Assembly: GCA_041398845.1 (NCBI GenBank)
Contig: JAWKTZ010000007.1
Coordinates: forward strand, 868,001 to 932,000
Direction: 5' to 3'
Source: Fuerstiella sp041398845
GTDB taxonomy: Bacteria; Planctomycetota; Planctomycetia; Planctomycetales; Planctomycetaceae
DNA: 64,000 nucleotides
Positions within the stretch are counted from its first letter, which is position 1, and every line of letters starts with the position of its first letter. Shown one piece after another: positions 9,618 through 18,314 of this stretch. The position numbers and the translations under genes are program-made. The notes beneath the pieces were generated by a model. That model was not told the origin of the DNA, searched no databases, and saw only the letters and a list, made by a program, of their open reading frames with translations.

Positions 9618-9845
9618 ATGGCGCATGTTGCCGGAAGCGTTGTTGCAAATACAGAACTCCGTCCGCCGACTTCGGTTGCCGCATCTGCTCTGTCTCACTG
9701 TCTGACCGACCGACCGACAGGCGCAGAATCCGCGATTGACACAGACGCCCGGTCGGCCGTATACCCTTGCAAGGATGTCCCGTGATACGGTCCCATGCGG
9801 CAGAAACTGCCGAAATTCCGTCCTGTTCGATGGAGCGAACGAAGC

Positions 9846-11255
9846 ATGCAATCACTCAGAATCACGTTGCTGGCCGCTGTTTTTGCGGTGAGTTTATGCG
9901 GTTGCGGAACCAAATCCGCCACACCCGCAGCATCAACCGAAAACACGTCCACGGTGAACGTTCCGTCGACGGAGGTGTCGTCGGAAGCGAAGTCAACGTC
10001 GACTGCCGCAGCATCACAATCTGACAACACAGCCGTTGCTTCGCTCATTCAGAAAGCCGAAGCAGCCATGGTGGCTCGACGTCCACCGGCTGCCGTGGAA
10101 GCTCTGAGCCAGGCGATCGGCATTGACCCGGGGAACTCCAGACTGTTTCGTCTGCGCGCCGACGTCTATACGTTGATGGGCGAATTTGCGAATGCTCGAG
10201 CCGACTTTTCTCTGGCGATTCAGGTCGATTCCGGAAACGCCGATCTGCTCAACGCCCGGGGCTATTTTCTAATGACGCGTGGTCTGAGCCAGGATGCTCT
10301 GACCGATTTTGACAGGGCCATTGCACTGAACCCGCGACTGGCGGCCGCGTTCAATAATCGAGGTCTGGTCCGACTGGCTGACCAGCAGTATGAATCAGCG
10401 GTTGACGACTTTTCGAAAGCCGTTGAAATTGATCCAAAGTATGTCGATGCTCTGAACAATCGCGGCTTCGCAAGAATGAAGCTGGAACAGTTCGAGGCTG
10501 CCCTGGCGGACCTGCGGCAGGCCGTGAAACTGAATCCGGACTACACGACAGCATGGAACAACTGCGGCCTGATCTACATGCAGCAGGAAAATTACTCGGA
10601 AGCGGTGTCGGCGTTTTCCGAAGCGATCCGGCTGGCTCCACTGGATGCTCGCTGGCTGAATCATCGACGTGCCGCATGGTTGAAACTGGAAAAGTTTGAA
10701 GACGCCAACGCCGATGCCAACCAGATTCGCTGGCTGCAGGCACTGACGGAACTGACGAAAGCCACCACGGCCAGACCCGGTGAACCAGGCGTCTGGATCA
10801 ATCGAGCGCGGCACCTCGCAAAGGGAGAGGAGTTTGTTGCCGCGATCCAGGATTACAGCCGCGCTCTGTCACTGCGGCCGTCTGACACGGATGCGCTCAC
10901 CGGACGAGCCGAACTGTGGTTACAGGTCGGGAAGGCAGAGCAGGCCATTGCAGACTGCGACGCCGTTCTGACCGGCACCGGGTCAACCGCCGCATGGTCA
11001 ATCCGCGGTGACGCCTGGCTGACTCTGGAAAACTACGACGACGCCATCCGCGATTTCGAGGCGGCTCAGCGTATGGATGAAACGCTTGTTCAAACCTACG
11101 AGAAACGTGCGGCGCGACGCCAGGCCAGCGGCCAGACTGAGCTGGCCAGTCAGGACCTTCAGAAAGCGAATCATCTCAAGGACGCGCTCGCCGGTCGCCT
11201 TGAAGATAAGTCGCCCATCCAGCAGGTTGCCTTTCCTGTGCCACAGGAACAATAG
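9846..11255 (+). CDS. TPR-repeat lipoprotein
   Basis: This 469-residue protein starts at the ATG at 9846. The signal peptide ends in a lipobox-like SLCGC, so the mature protein is probably a lipoprotein. After a Ser/Thr/Ala-rich spacer, roughly ten TPR units follow from about residue 60, each with the usual pattern (for example NPRLAAAFNNRGLVRLADQQYESAVDDFSKAVE, here split by family consensus positions W/L/G/Y/A/F/A/P). It lies 228 bp after gspM on the same strand. It could be a pilotin-like or assembly partner of the secretion machine, but the sequence does not prove this. Confidence 0.85.
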   Translation: MQSLRITLLAAVFAVSLCGCGTKSATPAASTENTSTVNVPSTEVSSEAKSTSTAAASQSDNTAVASLIQKAEAAMVARRPPAAVEALSQAIGIDPGNSRLFRLRADVYTLMGEFANARADFSLAIQVDSGNADLLNARGYFLMTRGLSQDALTDFDRAIALNPRLAAAFNNRGLVRLADQQYESAVDDFSKAVEIDPKYVDALNNRGFARMKLEQFEAALADLRQAVKLNPDYTTAWNNCGLIYMQQENYSEAVSAFSEAIRLAPLDARWLNHRRAAWLKLEKFEDANADANQIRWLQALTELTKATTARPGEPGVWINRARHLAKGEEFVAAIQDYSRALSLRPSDTDALTGRAELWLQVGKAEQAIADCDAVLTGTGSTAAWSIRGDAWLTLENYDDAIRDFEAAQRMDETLVQTYEKRAARRQASGQTELASQDLQKANHLKDALAGRLEDKSPIQQVAFPVPQEQ

Positions 11256-11328
11256 TCGACCTGCGTGAGCGTCCACCAGGGTGGGCCGTTCCACTTGAGA
11301 CGTCACTGGCCCGTTTGGCTTTCAGCCT

Positions 11329-12291
11329 CTATTTGTTCTTCTTTCCGGGCCAGCGAAATTCGACGGGATCGGCTGCGGGTTGATTCAGGTCGTCTGCTGA
11401 CGGCAGCTTCACGTGAATCATGTCCTTCTTCGGATCCAGGTTTTCGTTCAGTTGAGCTTCCGTGACAGGTTCCGACCGGACTCCGCCTTCCGGTACGTCC
11501 AGACCGGCCGTCCAGACTATGGCGTTCAGAACGATTCGTCGAAAGTCATCAATTGCCCAGTTGCGATGCCAGTGCCCCCCGGTGAATCCGACACCGCGAC
11601 CACCATCTTTGCGTTCAACGGCCCACATCAGCGTCTGCCGACTTCCCAGCGCTTTTTCGCCGGCTTCCGTCCAGTGGATGTAACGGTTGATGCGGTCTCG
11701 CGATGGAACAGACGTCAGAATGTCCAGAGCGGATTTCGGTTCGGCAAACCGCATGTTGTAATACCATTCGTCGTTGGCGGGAAAGGACGGGACGCCGCGA
11801 GCGATGGGATGATCGCTGTTGGGATCCAGCGGTGCGGTCCAGTGAGGATTGCATGAGAAGCCACCTTCGTAGTGGCCCCCGATCCATTTTCGAAAATAAT
11901 CGCCACGTTCCCCGGCCGGAACTTCCACGGCGTAATGCATGCACATGATTCCCATCCCCTTGTTGACCATTGCATCCAGAACGGCTTCATGACCTTTGGT
12001 CGGATGACGATCATTGCCGTCGGAATAGATGACGATGGCCTTCGCACCGTTGAAGACCCTTTCGTCTTCCGGCCAGCCGTTATGGACGACGGTGACACGC
12101 ACCGGCAGCGAACTTTGTTCGTTCAGGGCTCGAGCCAGAAGGATGCAACCGGCGTTGAATTCGTGCTGTCCCGAAGGATGACTCACCTGCCCGGCGATGA
12201 GAACAATCTTTGTTCCTGCGTCATCCGCGTTCACAAGAGACAGATTCGTCAAAGCCAGAAACAGGCAGACAGACAAAGTAAAACGCACCAT
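11329..12291 (-). CDS. Exported ThuA-like domain protein
   Basis: This 320-residue protein has a signal peptide (MVRFTLSVCLFLALTNLSLVNA). The rest matches the ThuA-like family, related to class I glutamine amidotransferase folds: KIVLIAGQVSHPSGQHEF at the start, then AIVIYSDGNDRHP, GIMCMHYAVE, and GFTGGHWHRNWAIDDFR near the end. ThuA-like proteins in planctomycetes are often found with sugar-related oxidoreductases, but this one stands alone, convergent with the TPR gene. The substrate is unknown. Confidence 0.85.
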   Translation of the reverse strand: MVRFTLSVCLFLALTNLSLVNADDAGTKIVLIAGQVSHPSGQHEFNAGCILLARALNEQSSLPVRVTVVHNGWPEDERVFNGAKAIVIYSDGNDRHPTKGHEAVLDAMVNKGMGIMCMHYAVEVPAGERGDYFRKWIGGHYEGGFSCNPHWTAPLDPNSDHPIARGVPSFPANDEWYYNMRFAEPKSALDILTSVPSRDRINRYIHWTEAGEKALGSRQTLMWAVERKDGGRGVGFTGGHWHRNWAIDDFRRIVLNAIVWTAGLDVPEGGVRSEPVTEAQLNENLDPKKDMIHVKLPSADDLNQPAADPVEFRWPGKKNK

Positions 12292-12626
12292 TGGAAAATC
12301 TCTGAATTGAAACGTTCGAGAAAAGGGATTCAGTCAATCGGCTACACTGTACCGTCGCCCCCCATCATGTCCATACTGACGCAGCCAATCCAAAAATGGG
12401 CACGTCGAGTCCTCGGTAATCACAGGCAGTCCGCCTGACGTGCCCCTTGCGAGTGATATCACGGTAGTCCTGGGGATTGCTGGGTTTTCCTGATCGTGGT
12501 CCGGGGAATTCTGTGCTGCGGCTGGCCGGCCGTCCAAACATCACGAAAAAAGCCTCAGGAAACCGGTTTACTGAACGGCAAGCACCGGATCTCACTTTTC
12601 GTTGCGTGCGAAAAATGCACTGCGTG
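12292..12626. other. Non-coding stretch between divergent thuA-like and pstS genes
   Basis: The two genes are divergent, so this stretch holds both promoters. Frames in it are short and without protein character. I see no RNA gene; the Pho-box-like repeat lies at its right end. Confidence 0.5.
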
Positions 12627-12643
12627 TTAACATTTTCTTAACA
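12627..12643 (+). promoter_or_regulatory. Pho-box-like direct repeat upstream of pstS
   Basis: TTAACA occurs twice (12627-12632 and 12638-12643), exactly 11 bp start to start, with CTGTCAT at 12652-12658 just downstream. PhoB/PhoP-type regulators bind direct repeats with about an 11-bp period, and TTAACA resembles the Gram-positive PhoP half-site while CTGTCAT resembles the E. coli one. The repeat is about 112-128 bp before the pstS ATG and AT-rich in a GC-rich region. The functional assignment is inference from position and sequence. Confidence 0.6.
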
Positions 12644-12754
12644 TTTCCAGGCTGTCATTTGCCGCATCGGGTGAGAACAAGGGCATTGTGTCCGGGGACA
12701 CTCCGTTTTCTGTCGTGAAATCGTAGACGAAACACACGAATAGGCTGAGAAATA

Positions 12755-13732
12755 ATGAGAAAATACTGGATGTTGGCTGCATTGATCAGCTTTGGGACGT
12801 TCGCCGGATGTCAGAAAGTGGACCAGAGCCCGGCAAAGTCGTTGGAGTCGGGTTCCGGTGGCGGGGGTGAGACGGCGGCGAGCGAAGGCACTGGTGAGAT
12901 CATCATCGACGGGTCCAGCACCGTTGAGCCCGTTTCGACTCGTGTTGCAGAAGCGTATCGATCTGTGGCTCCCAATGTTCTCGTGTCGGTGGCAACGTCG
13001 GGGACCGGCGGTGGTTTCAAGCGGTTTATTGCCGGTGAGACCGATATCAACAATGCGTCTCGCCCCATCAAGGAAAAAGAGGCGGAAGAATGCAAAGCCA
13101 ATAACATCGAATACGTCGAATTGAAAATTGCCATCGACGGGCTGTCTGTCGTGGTTAATCAGGAAAACGACTTCTGCAAAGCATTGACTGTCGCTCAGTT
13201 GAAGGCCATCTGGGAGCCGGAAAGCAAGGTTTCCAGGTGGAACCAGGTGAATCCGGAGTGGCCTGATGAAAAGATTTCACTGTACGGTGCCGACACCGAT
13301 TCCGGGACCTTCGACTACTTCACAGAAGAAATCTGTGGCGAAAGCGGTGCCTGCCGCACAGACTACACCGCCAGCGCCAATGACAACGACCTTGTGCTGG
13401 GGGTCACTCAGGACAAATTCGCTCTGGGATACTTCGGCTATGCCTATTATCTGGAGAACAGGGAACGACTATCTGCGGTTGCCATTTCTCCAACGGACAA
13501 CCCGGCCGATGCTGTTGAGCCAAATTCAGAAAACATCGAATCGGGCAGGTACACACCGTTGTCTCGCCCGCTGTTTATCTACGTTCGAAATGATTCGCTG
13601 AAGCGACCTGAAGTGAAGGCGTTTGTCGAGTACTATCTGGGCGAGGGCTCGTCTGCTGTCACTGATGCCGGTTACGTGCAGACCACCGCTGAAGACAAGG
13701 CGAAGGCTCTGGCAGCCGTGAGCGGTCAATAG
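12755..13732 (+). CDS. pstS: Phosphate ABC transporter, substrate-binding lipoprotein PstS
   Basis: This 325-residue high-affinity phosphate-binding protein starts with a lipoprotein signal ending FAGC, then a Gly/Ser/Glu linker. Phosphate-binding loops are visible: IDGSSTVEPVS (about 50-60), SGTGGGFKRF (about 86-95) and GADTDSGTFDYF (about 178-189). The region DINNASRPIKEKE is also typical of the PstS family. It is the first gene of the pst cluster, behind a Pho-box-like repeat, so phosphate-starvation control is likely. Confidence 0.95.
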   Translation: MRKYWMLAALISFGTFAGCQKVDQSPAKSLESGSGGGGETAASEGTGEIIIDGSSTVEPVSTRVAEAYRSVAPNVLVSVATSGTGGGFKRFIAGETDINNASRPIKEKEAEECKANNIEYVELKIAIDGLSVVVNQENDFCKALTVAQLKAIWEPESKVSRWNQVNPEWPDEKISLYGADTDSGTFDYFTEEICGESGACRTDYTASANDNDLVLGVTQDKFALGYFGYAYYLENRERLSAVAISPTDNPADAVEPNSENIESGRYTPLSRPLFIYVRNDSLKRPEVKAFVEYYLGEGSSAVTDAGYVQTTAEDKAKALAAVSGQ

Positions 13733-13745
13733 TCTGTGAGTTCGC

Positions 13746-13772
13746 CGGTCGTCTGAGAATGGCAGGCGACCG
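13746..13772 (+). other. Hairpin between pstS and pstC
   Basis: CGGTCGTCTG pairs with CAGGCGACCG (10 pairs, one of them G-U) around a 7-nt loop, 14 bp after the pstS stop and before the pstC start. The following bases are pyrimidine-rich but not a T-run. A hairpin here would fit differential expression, with more binding protein than permease. Confidence 0.55.
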
Positions 13773-13841
13773 CTTTCTGAACCGGATCCCACATCGGCAA
13801 ACGGATCCGCATCACACTGGCTCTTGGCCAGGACAGGTCGA

Positions 13842-15080
13842 ATGGGTCAAGAAGAATCGAAAAGTTCCTCAGGCAGTTTTCACAAACAGTCGAACGCACA
13901 CGAGATCAAGGAACAGTGCGTCAAACTGATTCTGCTGTGCTGCGCGCTGGTGTCCGTTGCGACGACGGTGGGAATCGTTTTCGTTCTTCTGAACGACAGC
14001 GTTTATCATTTCACCAGCATAGGCTCTGCCCCGGACCCCACAATCGAGGGCACTGTTTCGGGCGTTGCCGGTCAGAACGTTCTGACCGGCAACGCCACTC
14101 GTTTTGTCCATGATGTTGACCAACTGGATGATGGCAGCAGCGTCGCAGACACGCTGATTGTCGTTGGGGGCGAGGAATACAACGTTCAGTCCATCTTGAG
14201 CGACACTCGGGTCGAACTGGATCGACCACTGGTGGCCGATATCACGGATCAGAAAGTGACTCTGGTTGACGTCACGAAGCGAGCGTTCTTTCAACAGGTT
14301 TCCGTCGGCCGGTTTCTGACCGACACCGAATGGACTCCGCAGATGCCGCGAAAGCGACAGCAGAAGTTCGGAATTCTTCCGCTGTTGTGGAATACGCTGA
14401 TGGTCACCGGAATTGCCGCCATGATCGGTGTACCAATCGGACTGGCGGCGGCGATCTATCTGAGCGAATACGCCGGAGTTCGCGAACGCGCGATGGTGAA
14501 ACCGATTCTGGAAGTTCTCGCAGGAATTCCCACAGTTGTTTATGGCTACTTTGCTCTTTTGTTTGTGACGCCGTGGGTGCTGAGACCGCTGTTTCAGGAT
14601 CTGCTGGGATTCAAAGTGCATTTCTTTAATGCGGCCAGTGGCGGAATTGTGGTCGGAATCATGATCATTCCGATGGTGGCATCGTTGAGTGAAGATGTTC
14701 TGAGAGCCGTTCCACGAAGTCTGCGCGAAGCGGCGTACGCTCTGGGAGCGACTCGGTTTGATGTTTCCGTAAAGGTGATTGTTCCCGCTGCTCTGTCAGG
14801 AATTATTGCTTCGTTTCTGCTGGCCATCGCACGAGCCATCGGCGAAACGATGGCGGTGACCCTTGCGTGCGGCCGGACACCAACGCTCACCGCCAATCCG
14901 TTTGAGCAGATCGGGACGATGACGGCTTACATTGTTCAGGTCAGTCAGGGGGATACTCCGGTGGGATCAATTGTCTATAAGAGCATTTTTGCAATCGCGC
15001 TGACGTTGTTTCTGATCACATTGGTGATGAATGTCATTTCGCAATGGATTCTGCGTCGATACAGGGAGGTATATCAATGA
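13842..15080 (+). CDS. pstC: Phosphate ABC transporter permease PstC
   Basis: This 412-residue inner-membrane permease starts at the ATG at 13842 with a GGACAGG ribosome site just upstream; an in-frame TTG at 13824 is less likely. The first membrane helix (about residues 24-46) is followed by a large extracytoplasmic insert (about 50-165), then the BPD_transp_1 core. The EAA loop is visible as SLREAAYALGATRFDVSVKV (about 292-312). A perfect 36-bp palindrome encodes residues 74-85 within the insert. The stop overlaps the pstA start. Confidence 0.94.
   Translation: MGQEESKSSSGSFHKQSNAHEIKEQCVKLILLCCALVSVATTVGIVFVLLNDSVYHFTSIGSAPDPTIEGTVSGVAGQNVLTGNATRFVHDVDQLDDGSSVADTLIVVGGEEYNVQSILSDTRVELDRPLVADITDQKVTLVDVTKRAFFQQVSVGRFLTDTEWTPQMPRKRQQKFGILPLLWNTLMVTGIAAMIGVPIGLAAAIYLSEYAGVRERAMVKPILEVLAGIPTVVYGYFALLFVTPWVLRPLFQDLLGFKVHFFNAASGGIVVGIMIIPMVASLSEDVLRAVPRSLREAAYALGATRFDVSVKVIVPAALSGIIASFLLAIARAIGETMAVTLACGRTPTLTANPFEQIGTMTAYIVQVSQGDTPVGSIVYKSIFAIALTLFLITLVMNVISQWILRRYREVYQ
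14061..14096. repeat. Perfect 36-bp palindrome inside pstC
   Basis: GGCGTTGCCGGTCAGAAC (14061-14078) is followed at once by its exact reverse complement (14079-14096), with no loop and no mismatch. It fills exactly twelve codons, in frame (GVAGQNVLTGNA). Because it is self-complementary, the antisense frame reads the same peptide. It lies in the variable extracytoplasmic loop of PstC, where an insertion would be tolerated. Confidence 0.9.
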
Positions 15081-16084
15081 GCCATCCGTTTGCGACAGGA
15101 AACTCGGATCCGTTTCTGCGCCGCCGACAACTCATTTCTGTGGTGTTTGCATGGGTCTGTCGTTGCTGTACCTGGGGTGCTTTGCTTGTTCTCGCGATAC
15201 TGCTTGGCAGTATCGGGTACAACGCCATTGGCTGGCTGGACTGGCAGTTCCTGACCAGTCCGCATTCTGCTGATCCCGAAAAAGCCGGCCTGTTTGTCGG
15301 GATCTGGGGATCATTCTGGATGATCATCATCACGATGATGGTTTGCGTGCCCATCGGTGTCGGAACGGCCATTTATCTGGAAGAGTACGCCGGAGAAGGT
15401 CACTTTACTCGACTGATCAAACTCAACCTTGCCAACCTTGCCGGAGTTCCTTCGATCGTTTACGGCATGCTGGGTCTTGCCGTGTTTGCTCGCATGTTTG
15501 GGATCTTTTCTGCAAACGGCGGAAAGCCGAGCGTCTTTCGAATTCTGGGCGTGTTCGATGTACACATCCCGTTTGGCCGCAGCGTGTTGACGGGTTCACT
15601 CACAATGGCTCTGCTGATGCTTCCGATCGTGGTCATTGCCACTCAGGAAGCGTTGAAGTCTGTCCCGCCGTCCATTCGCACCGCTTCGTTTGCTCTGGGA
15701 GCCAGTCGCTGGCAGACAATTCGCTTTCAGGTTCTGCCGGCGTCCATTCCGGGGATTATTACCGGAGTGATCCTTGCAGTTTCCCGAGCGATGGGTGAGA
15801 CCGCTCCGCTGATCATGATTGGTTCGATGTTGACCGTGTTTTACACGCCCGGCAATATCGAATCTCCTCTGGAAATCATCACCAGTCCAGGAAAGGTTCT
15901 GGACGTTCCCTTCTCCAATTTCACAACCATGCCTGTTCAGATCTTCAACTGGGTTGGCCAGGCAAAACCCGACTTCTACCATGCTGCAGCCGCAGGCATC
16001 GTGACCTTGCTGTTCGTGCTGCTCGGCTTTAACGCTCTGGCCGTCTGGATCCGACACCGGGCATCAAAGAAGATTCAGTGGTAG
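15077..16084 (+). CDS. pstA: Phosphate ABC transporter permease PstA
   Basis: This 335-residue permease partner of PstC starts at the ATG at 15077, overlapping the pstC stop and preceded by a strong ribosome site AGGGAGGT (15063-15070). It has about six membrane helices, the stretch IWGSFWMIIITMMVCVPIGVGTAIYLEEYA typical of PstA (split here by position, about 85-114), and the EAA loop SIRTASFALGASRWQTIRF (about 200-218). It is the last pst gene here: neither pstB nor phoU follows, so the ATPase must be encoded elsewhere. Confidence 0.94.
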   Translation: MSHPFATGNSDPFLRRRQLISVVFAWVCRCCTWGALLVLAILLGSIGYNAIGWLDWQFLTSPHSADPEKAGLFVGIWGSFWMIIITMMVCVPIGVGTAIYLEEYAGEGHFTRLIKLNLANLAGVPSIVYGMLGLAVFARMFGIFSANGGKPSVFRILGVFDVHIPFGRSVLTGSLTMALLMLPIVVIATQEALKSVPPSIRTASFALGASRWQTIRFQVLPASIPGIITGVILAVSRAMGETAPLIMIGSMLTVFYTPGNIESPLEIITSPGKVLDVPFSNFTTMPVQIFNWVGQAKPDFYHAAAAGIVTLLFVLLGFNALAVWIRHRASKKIQW

Positions 16085-16180
16085 CGTCCGATGAAGCAGG
16101 AATGACCGCAGCCGACCGGAATTGCCACTGAAATGAGTGCCAGGCTGTCCTGCTCGTGGTGGCTTCCGGGCTGATGATTT

Positions 16181-16579
16181 TCACGCGGGAGCTGTGGGGT
16201 CGGCTGCGAAGCCGACGGCGGTGGCGGTGGCGTACAGGCGGGCGTGGGAAATTGTGATCAGGACGGTGGTGATGCCCATATGCTGAGCGATCTGTCCGGC
16301 TTCTCCTGACAGTTCGATCCGAGGCTGACCGGTGTGCAAAGGCAGCACCTGAATGTCGTGGAAAGTGATTCCTTTGATGAAGCCGGTTCCCAGAACCTTC
16401 ACGACGGCTTCCTTGGCCGCCCAGCGACCGGCATAGCGTACTGCAGCGTCGCGATGTTTGTCCGCATAGGCGATTTCCTCGTCGGTGAAACAGCGTTTCA
16501 GAAAGCTGTCTCCGTGACGCACAATCATTGCTCGAATGCGTTCGATTTCGACAATGTCGGTCCCGAGTCCAATAATCAT
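16181..16579 (-). CDS. acpS: Holo-[acyl-carrier-protein] synthase AcpS
   Basis: This 132-residue 4'-phosphopantetheinyl transferase converts apo-ACP to holo-ACP using CoA. It has the family hallmarks: MIIGLGTDIVEIERI at the N-terminus with the Mg-binding Asp8, FTDEEIAYA, and RYAGRWAAKEAVVKVLGTG with the catalytic Glu. The later ISHARLYATA segment also matches. The ATG overlaps the stop of the upstream coiled-coil gene by four bases (ATGA), so the two are probably co-translated. Confidence 0.95.
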   Translation of the reverse strand: MIIGLGTDIVEIERIRAMIVRHGDSFLKRCFTDEEIAYADKHRDAAVRYAGRWAAKEAVVKVLGTGFIKGITFHDIQVLPLHTGQPRIELSGEAGQIAQHMGITTVLITISHARLYATATAVGFAADPTAPA

Positions 16580-17445
16580 TGTGTTACGACTCGCCGCGTC
16601 ACAATTTCCGGAACCGCTTCGTCTTCAAACGTTGAAAACCCGGTCACGAATTCCAGTTCGCTCAACGTCTTTTCCGTTTCCTGAATGCTGCCGGCAACGG
16701 AATCGACCTGACTGCTGAGAGCGCTCGGGTCGCCCTTGCTGAACCCGGTTTCTGCCAGCGACCGAATCTTGTTTTCCAGACGTCGCTGTTCGGCCTTCAC
16801 CAGTTCATAGCTGTCGCGAGCCTGTTCGAAGTTGCGTTTGCGTTGCTCACAGGTTCTCAGGCTGTCCTGCATGGTGGCGATGATGCGGGAACGGTGCTGC
16901 TGTTCGGGGCGCTCGGTTTCGCGTTTCAGGCGAGCGGAAATCTGATTGATTTCATTTTCGATATTGTCGATGGTGGTTGTTTCGAAGAAACGGTTCAGCG
17001 AATGTTCCGTGTACAGAAGTTTCAGAAACAGCCACAGCAGTCGGTCCAGACCTTCCAGCCGCATGGTCACCAGGGTCTGATCCGCTTCGGTCCCCTGAGC
17101 GGCCTGGTATTGTTTTGTGATGGCTCGCATTTCTTCGCACTGAGCCATCAGCACCTGATATCGTCGCTGAGCACCGCGCGGCAGGGAACTCAGCATCAGC
17201 CGCATGCGAACTCGGGCTTCTTCAGCGTCGTCGGCTTTCAGCTTCTGGTGTTCGTGAATGTCAACAAACTGACGAAATCGCGGATGAGTTCCCACGAAGC
17301 CCAGCCATGCGACTTCGGCGGCGGCCAGCAATGGCAGGCCGACTTCGTACTGGCCCGAGATCACTGTCATGGCGGCACCGCCGGCCAATCCCAGCAGGTG
17401 CCAGTGATTGGTAAACGCGGCCTTCATGTACTTCCAGATTTTCAC
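16576..17445 (-). CDS. Membrane-anchored coiled-coil protein of unknown function
   Basis: This 289-residue protein is not recognised by function. It starts at a GTG that overlaps the stop of the upstream ABC ATPase (GTGA). Near the N-terminus are two hydrophobic stretches (about 17-30 and 33-50, including LLGLAGGAAMTVI and VGLPLLAAAEVAWLGFV). The rest is predicted helical with long heptad-like runs rich in Glu, Arg, Gln and Leu (about 75-270). It sits between an ABC ATPase and acpS in a fully overlapping trio and could couple the ATPase to the membrane; that is inference. Confidence 0.8.
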   Translation of the reverse strand: MKIWKYMKAAFTNHWHLLGLAGGAAMTVISGQYEVGLPLLAAAEVAWLGFVGTHPRFRQFVDIHEHQKLKADDAEEARVRMRLMLSSLPRGAQRRYQVLMAQCEEMRAITKQYQAAQGTEADQTLVTMRLEGLDRLLWLFLKLLYTEHSLNRFFETTTIDNIENEINQISARLKRETERPEQQHRSRIIATMQDSLRTCEQRKRNFEQARDSYELVKAEQRRLENKIRSLAETGFSKGDPSALSSQVDSVAGSIQETEKTLSELEFVTGFSTFEDEAVPEIVTRRVVTQ

Positions 17446-18314
17446 TGCGGTGTGGCTGCCTTCGAATGTCGCGCTGTCGTGTCGCCGGACGTTTCCAGCT
17501 CTTCCAGAATATCACGAATCTGAAACACCGTCTCCTGAAACCTTTCTTCCTGCTGCATTTCCAGAGCCGGCCGCAGCGGCGGTTCCACTTCGATCTGATG
17601 CAGCAGCGTTCCCGGTGACCGGCTTAGAATAAAGACTCGATCGCCAAGGTAAACCGATTCCTCAATGGAATGCGTCACAAAAAACACGGTTGCCTGGACT
17701 TCGTGCCACAAATTCACCAGCAGGTCCTGCATCTGCATGCGGGTATGAGGATCGAGGGCTCCAAACGGCTCGTCCATCAGAATGATTCGCGGCCGGAGAA
17801 TCAGTGTCCGCGCGATCGCAACTCGCTGCCGCATGCCGCCGGACAGTTCGTGAGGATATTTGCCGGCATCGGAATCGACGTTCAGTCCCACTCGTGCGAT
17901 CCATTCGCGAGCCTGAGCATAGCGGTCGTCCTTTGAGTGACCTCGGCATTCCAGTCCGAAGGCCACATTGTCCAGCACCGTTCGGTTGTCAAAACTGGTG
18001 TAATCCTGAAACACCATGCCTCGGTCGGGTCCGGGTCCCGGCACCGGTTTTCCGTCAACCAGAACTCGGCCCGATGTGGGCGGGTGCTGCGGTTCCAGTC
18101 CCGCAATCATTCTCAGCAGAGTGCTCTTCCCACAGCCGCTGGGGCCCAGAATTGCGATAAATTCGCCCTTGTCCTCCAGGTCAGGAATGGAAAAACTGAC
18201 ATCGCGAACCGCCGTAAACGCGTCAGGGCGACCGGCGTTGTACGTTTTGGTGACGTTCTGAAAGTCAACCACGTGGTGTGAAGTCTGCTGACTGTCGGCC
18301 ATTGAAGAAACCAT
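17442..18314 (-). CDS. ABC transporter ATP-binding protein (nitrate/sulfonate/taurine type)
   Basis: This is an ATPase of the SsuB/TauB/NrtD group. It has Walker A GPSGCGKST, Q-loop MVFQDYTSFDN, signature LSGGMRQRVAIART, Walker B IILMDEPFGALD and H-loop FFVTHSIEES, all intact. The ATG at 18314 is chosen; alternatives at 18353 and 18302 exist and no ribosome site decides between them. After the core there is an extra tail of about 45 residues (EMQQEERFQETVFQIRDILE). No permease or binding protein is next to it; the following gene is the coiled-coil membrane protein with a four-base overlap. Confidence 0.88.
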   Translation of the reverse strand: MVSSMADSQQTSHHVVDFQNVTKTYNAGRPDAFTAVRDVSFSIPDLEDKGEFIAILGPSGCGKSTLLRMIAGLEPQHPPTSGRVLVDGKPVPGPGPDRGMVFQDYTSFDNRTVLDNVAFGLECRGHSKDDRYAQAREWIARVGLNVDSDAGKYPHELSGGMRQRVAIARTLILRPRIILMDEPFGALDPHTRMQMQDLLVNLWHEVQATVFFVTHSIEESVYLGDRVFILSRSPGTLLHQIEVEPPLRPALEMQQEERFQETVFQIRDILEELETSGDTTARHSKAATPQ

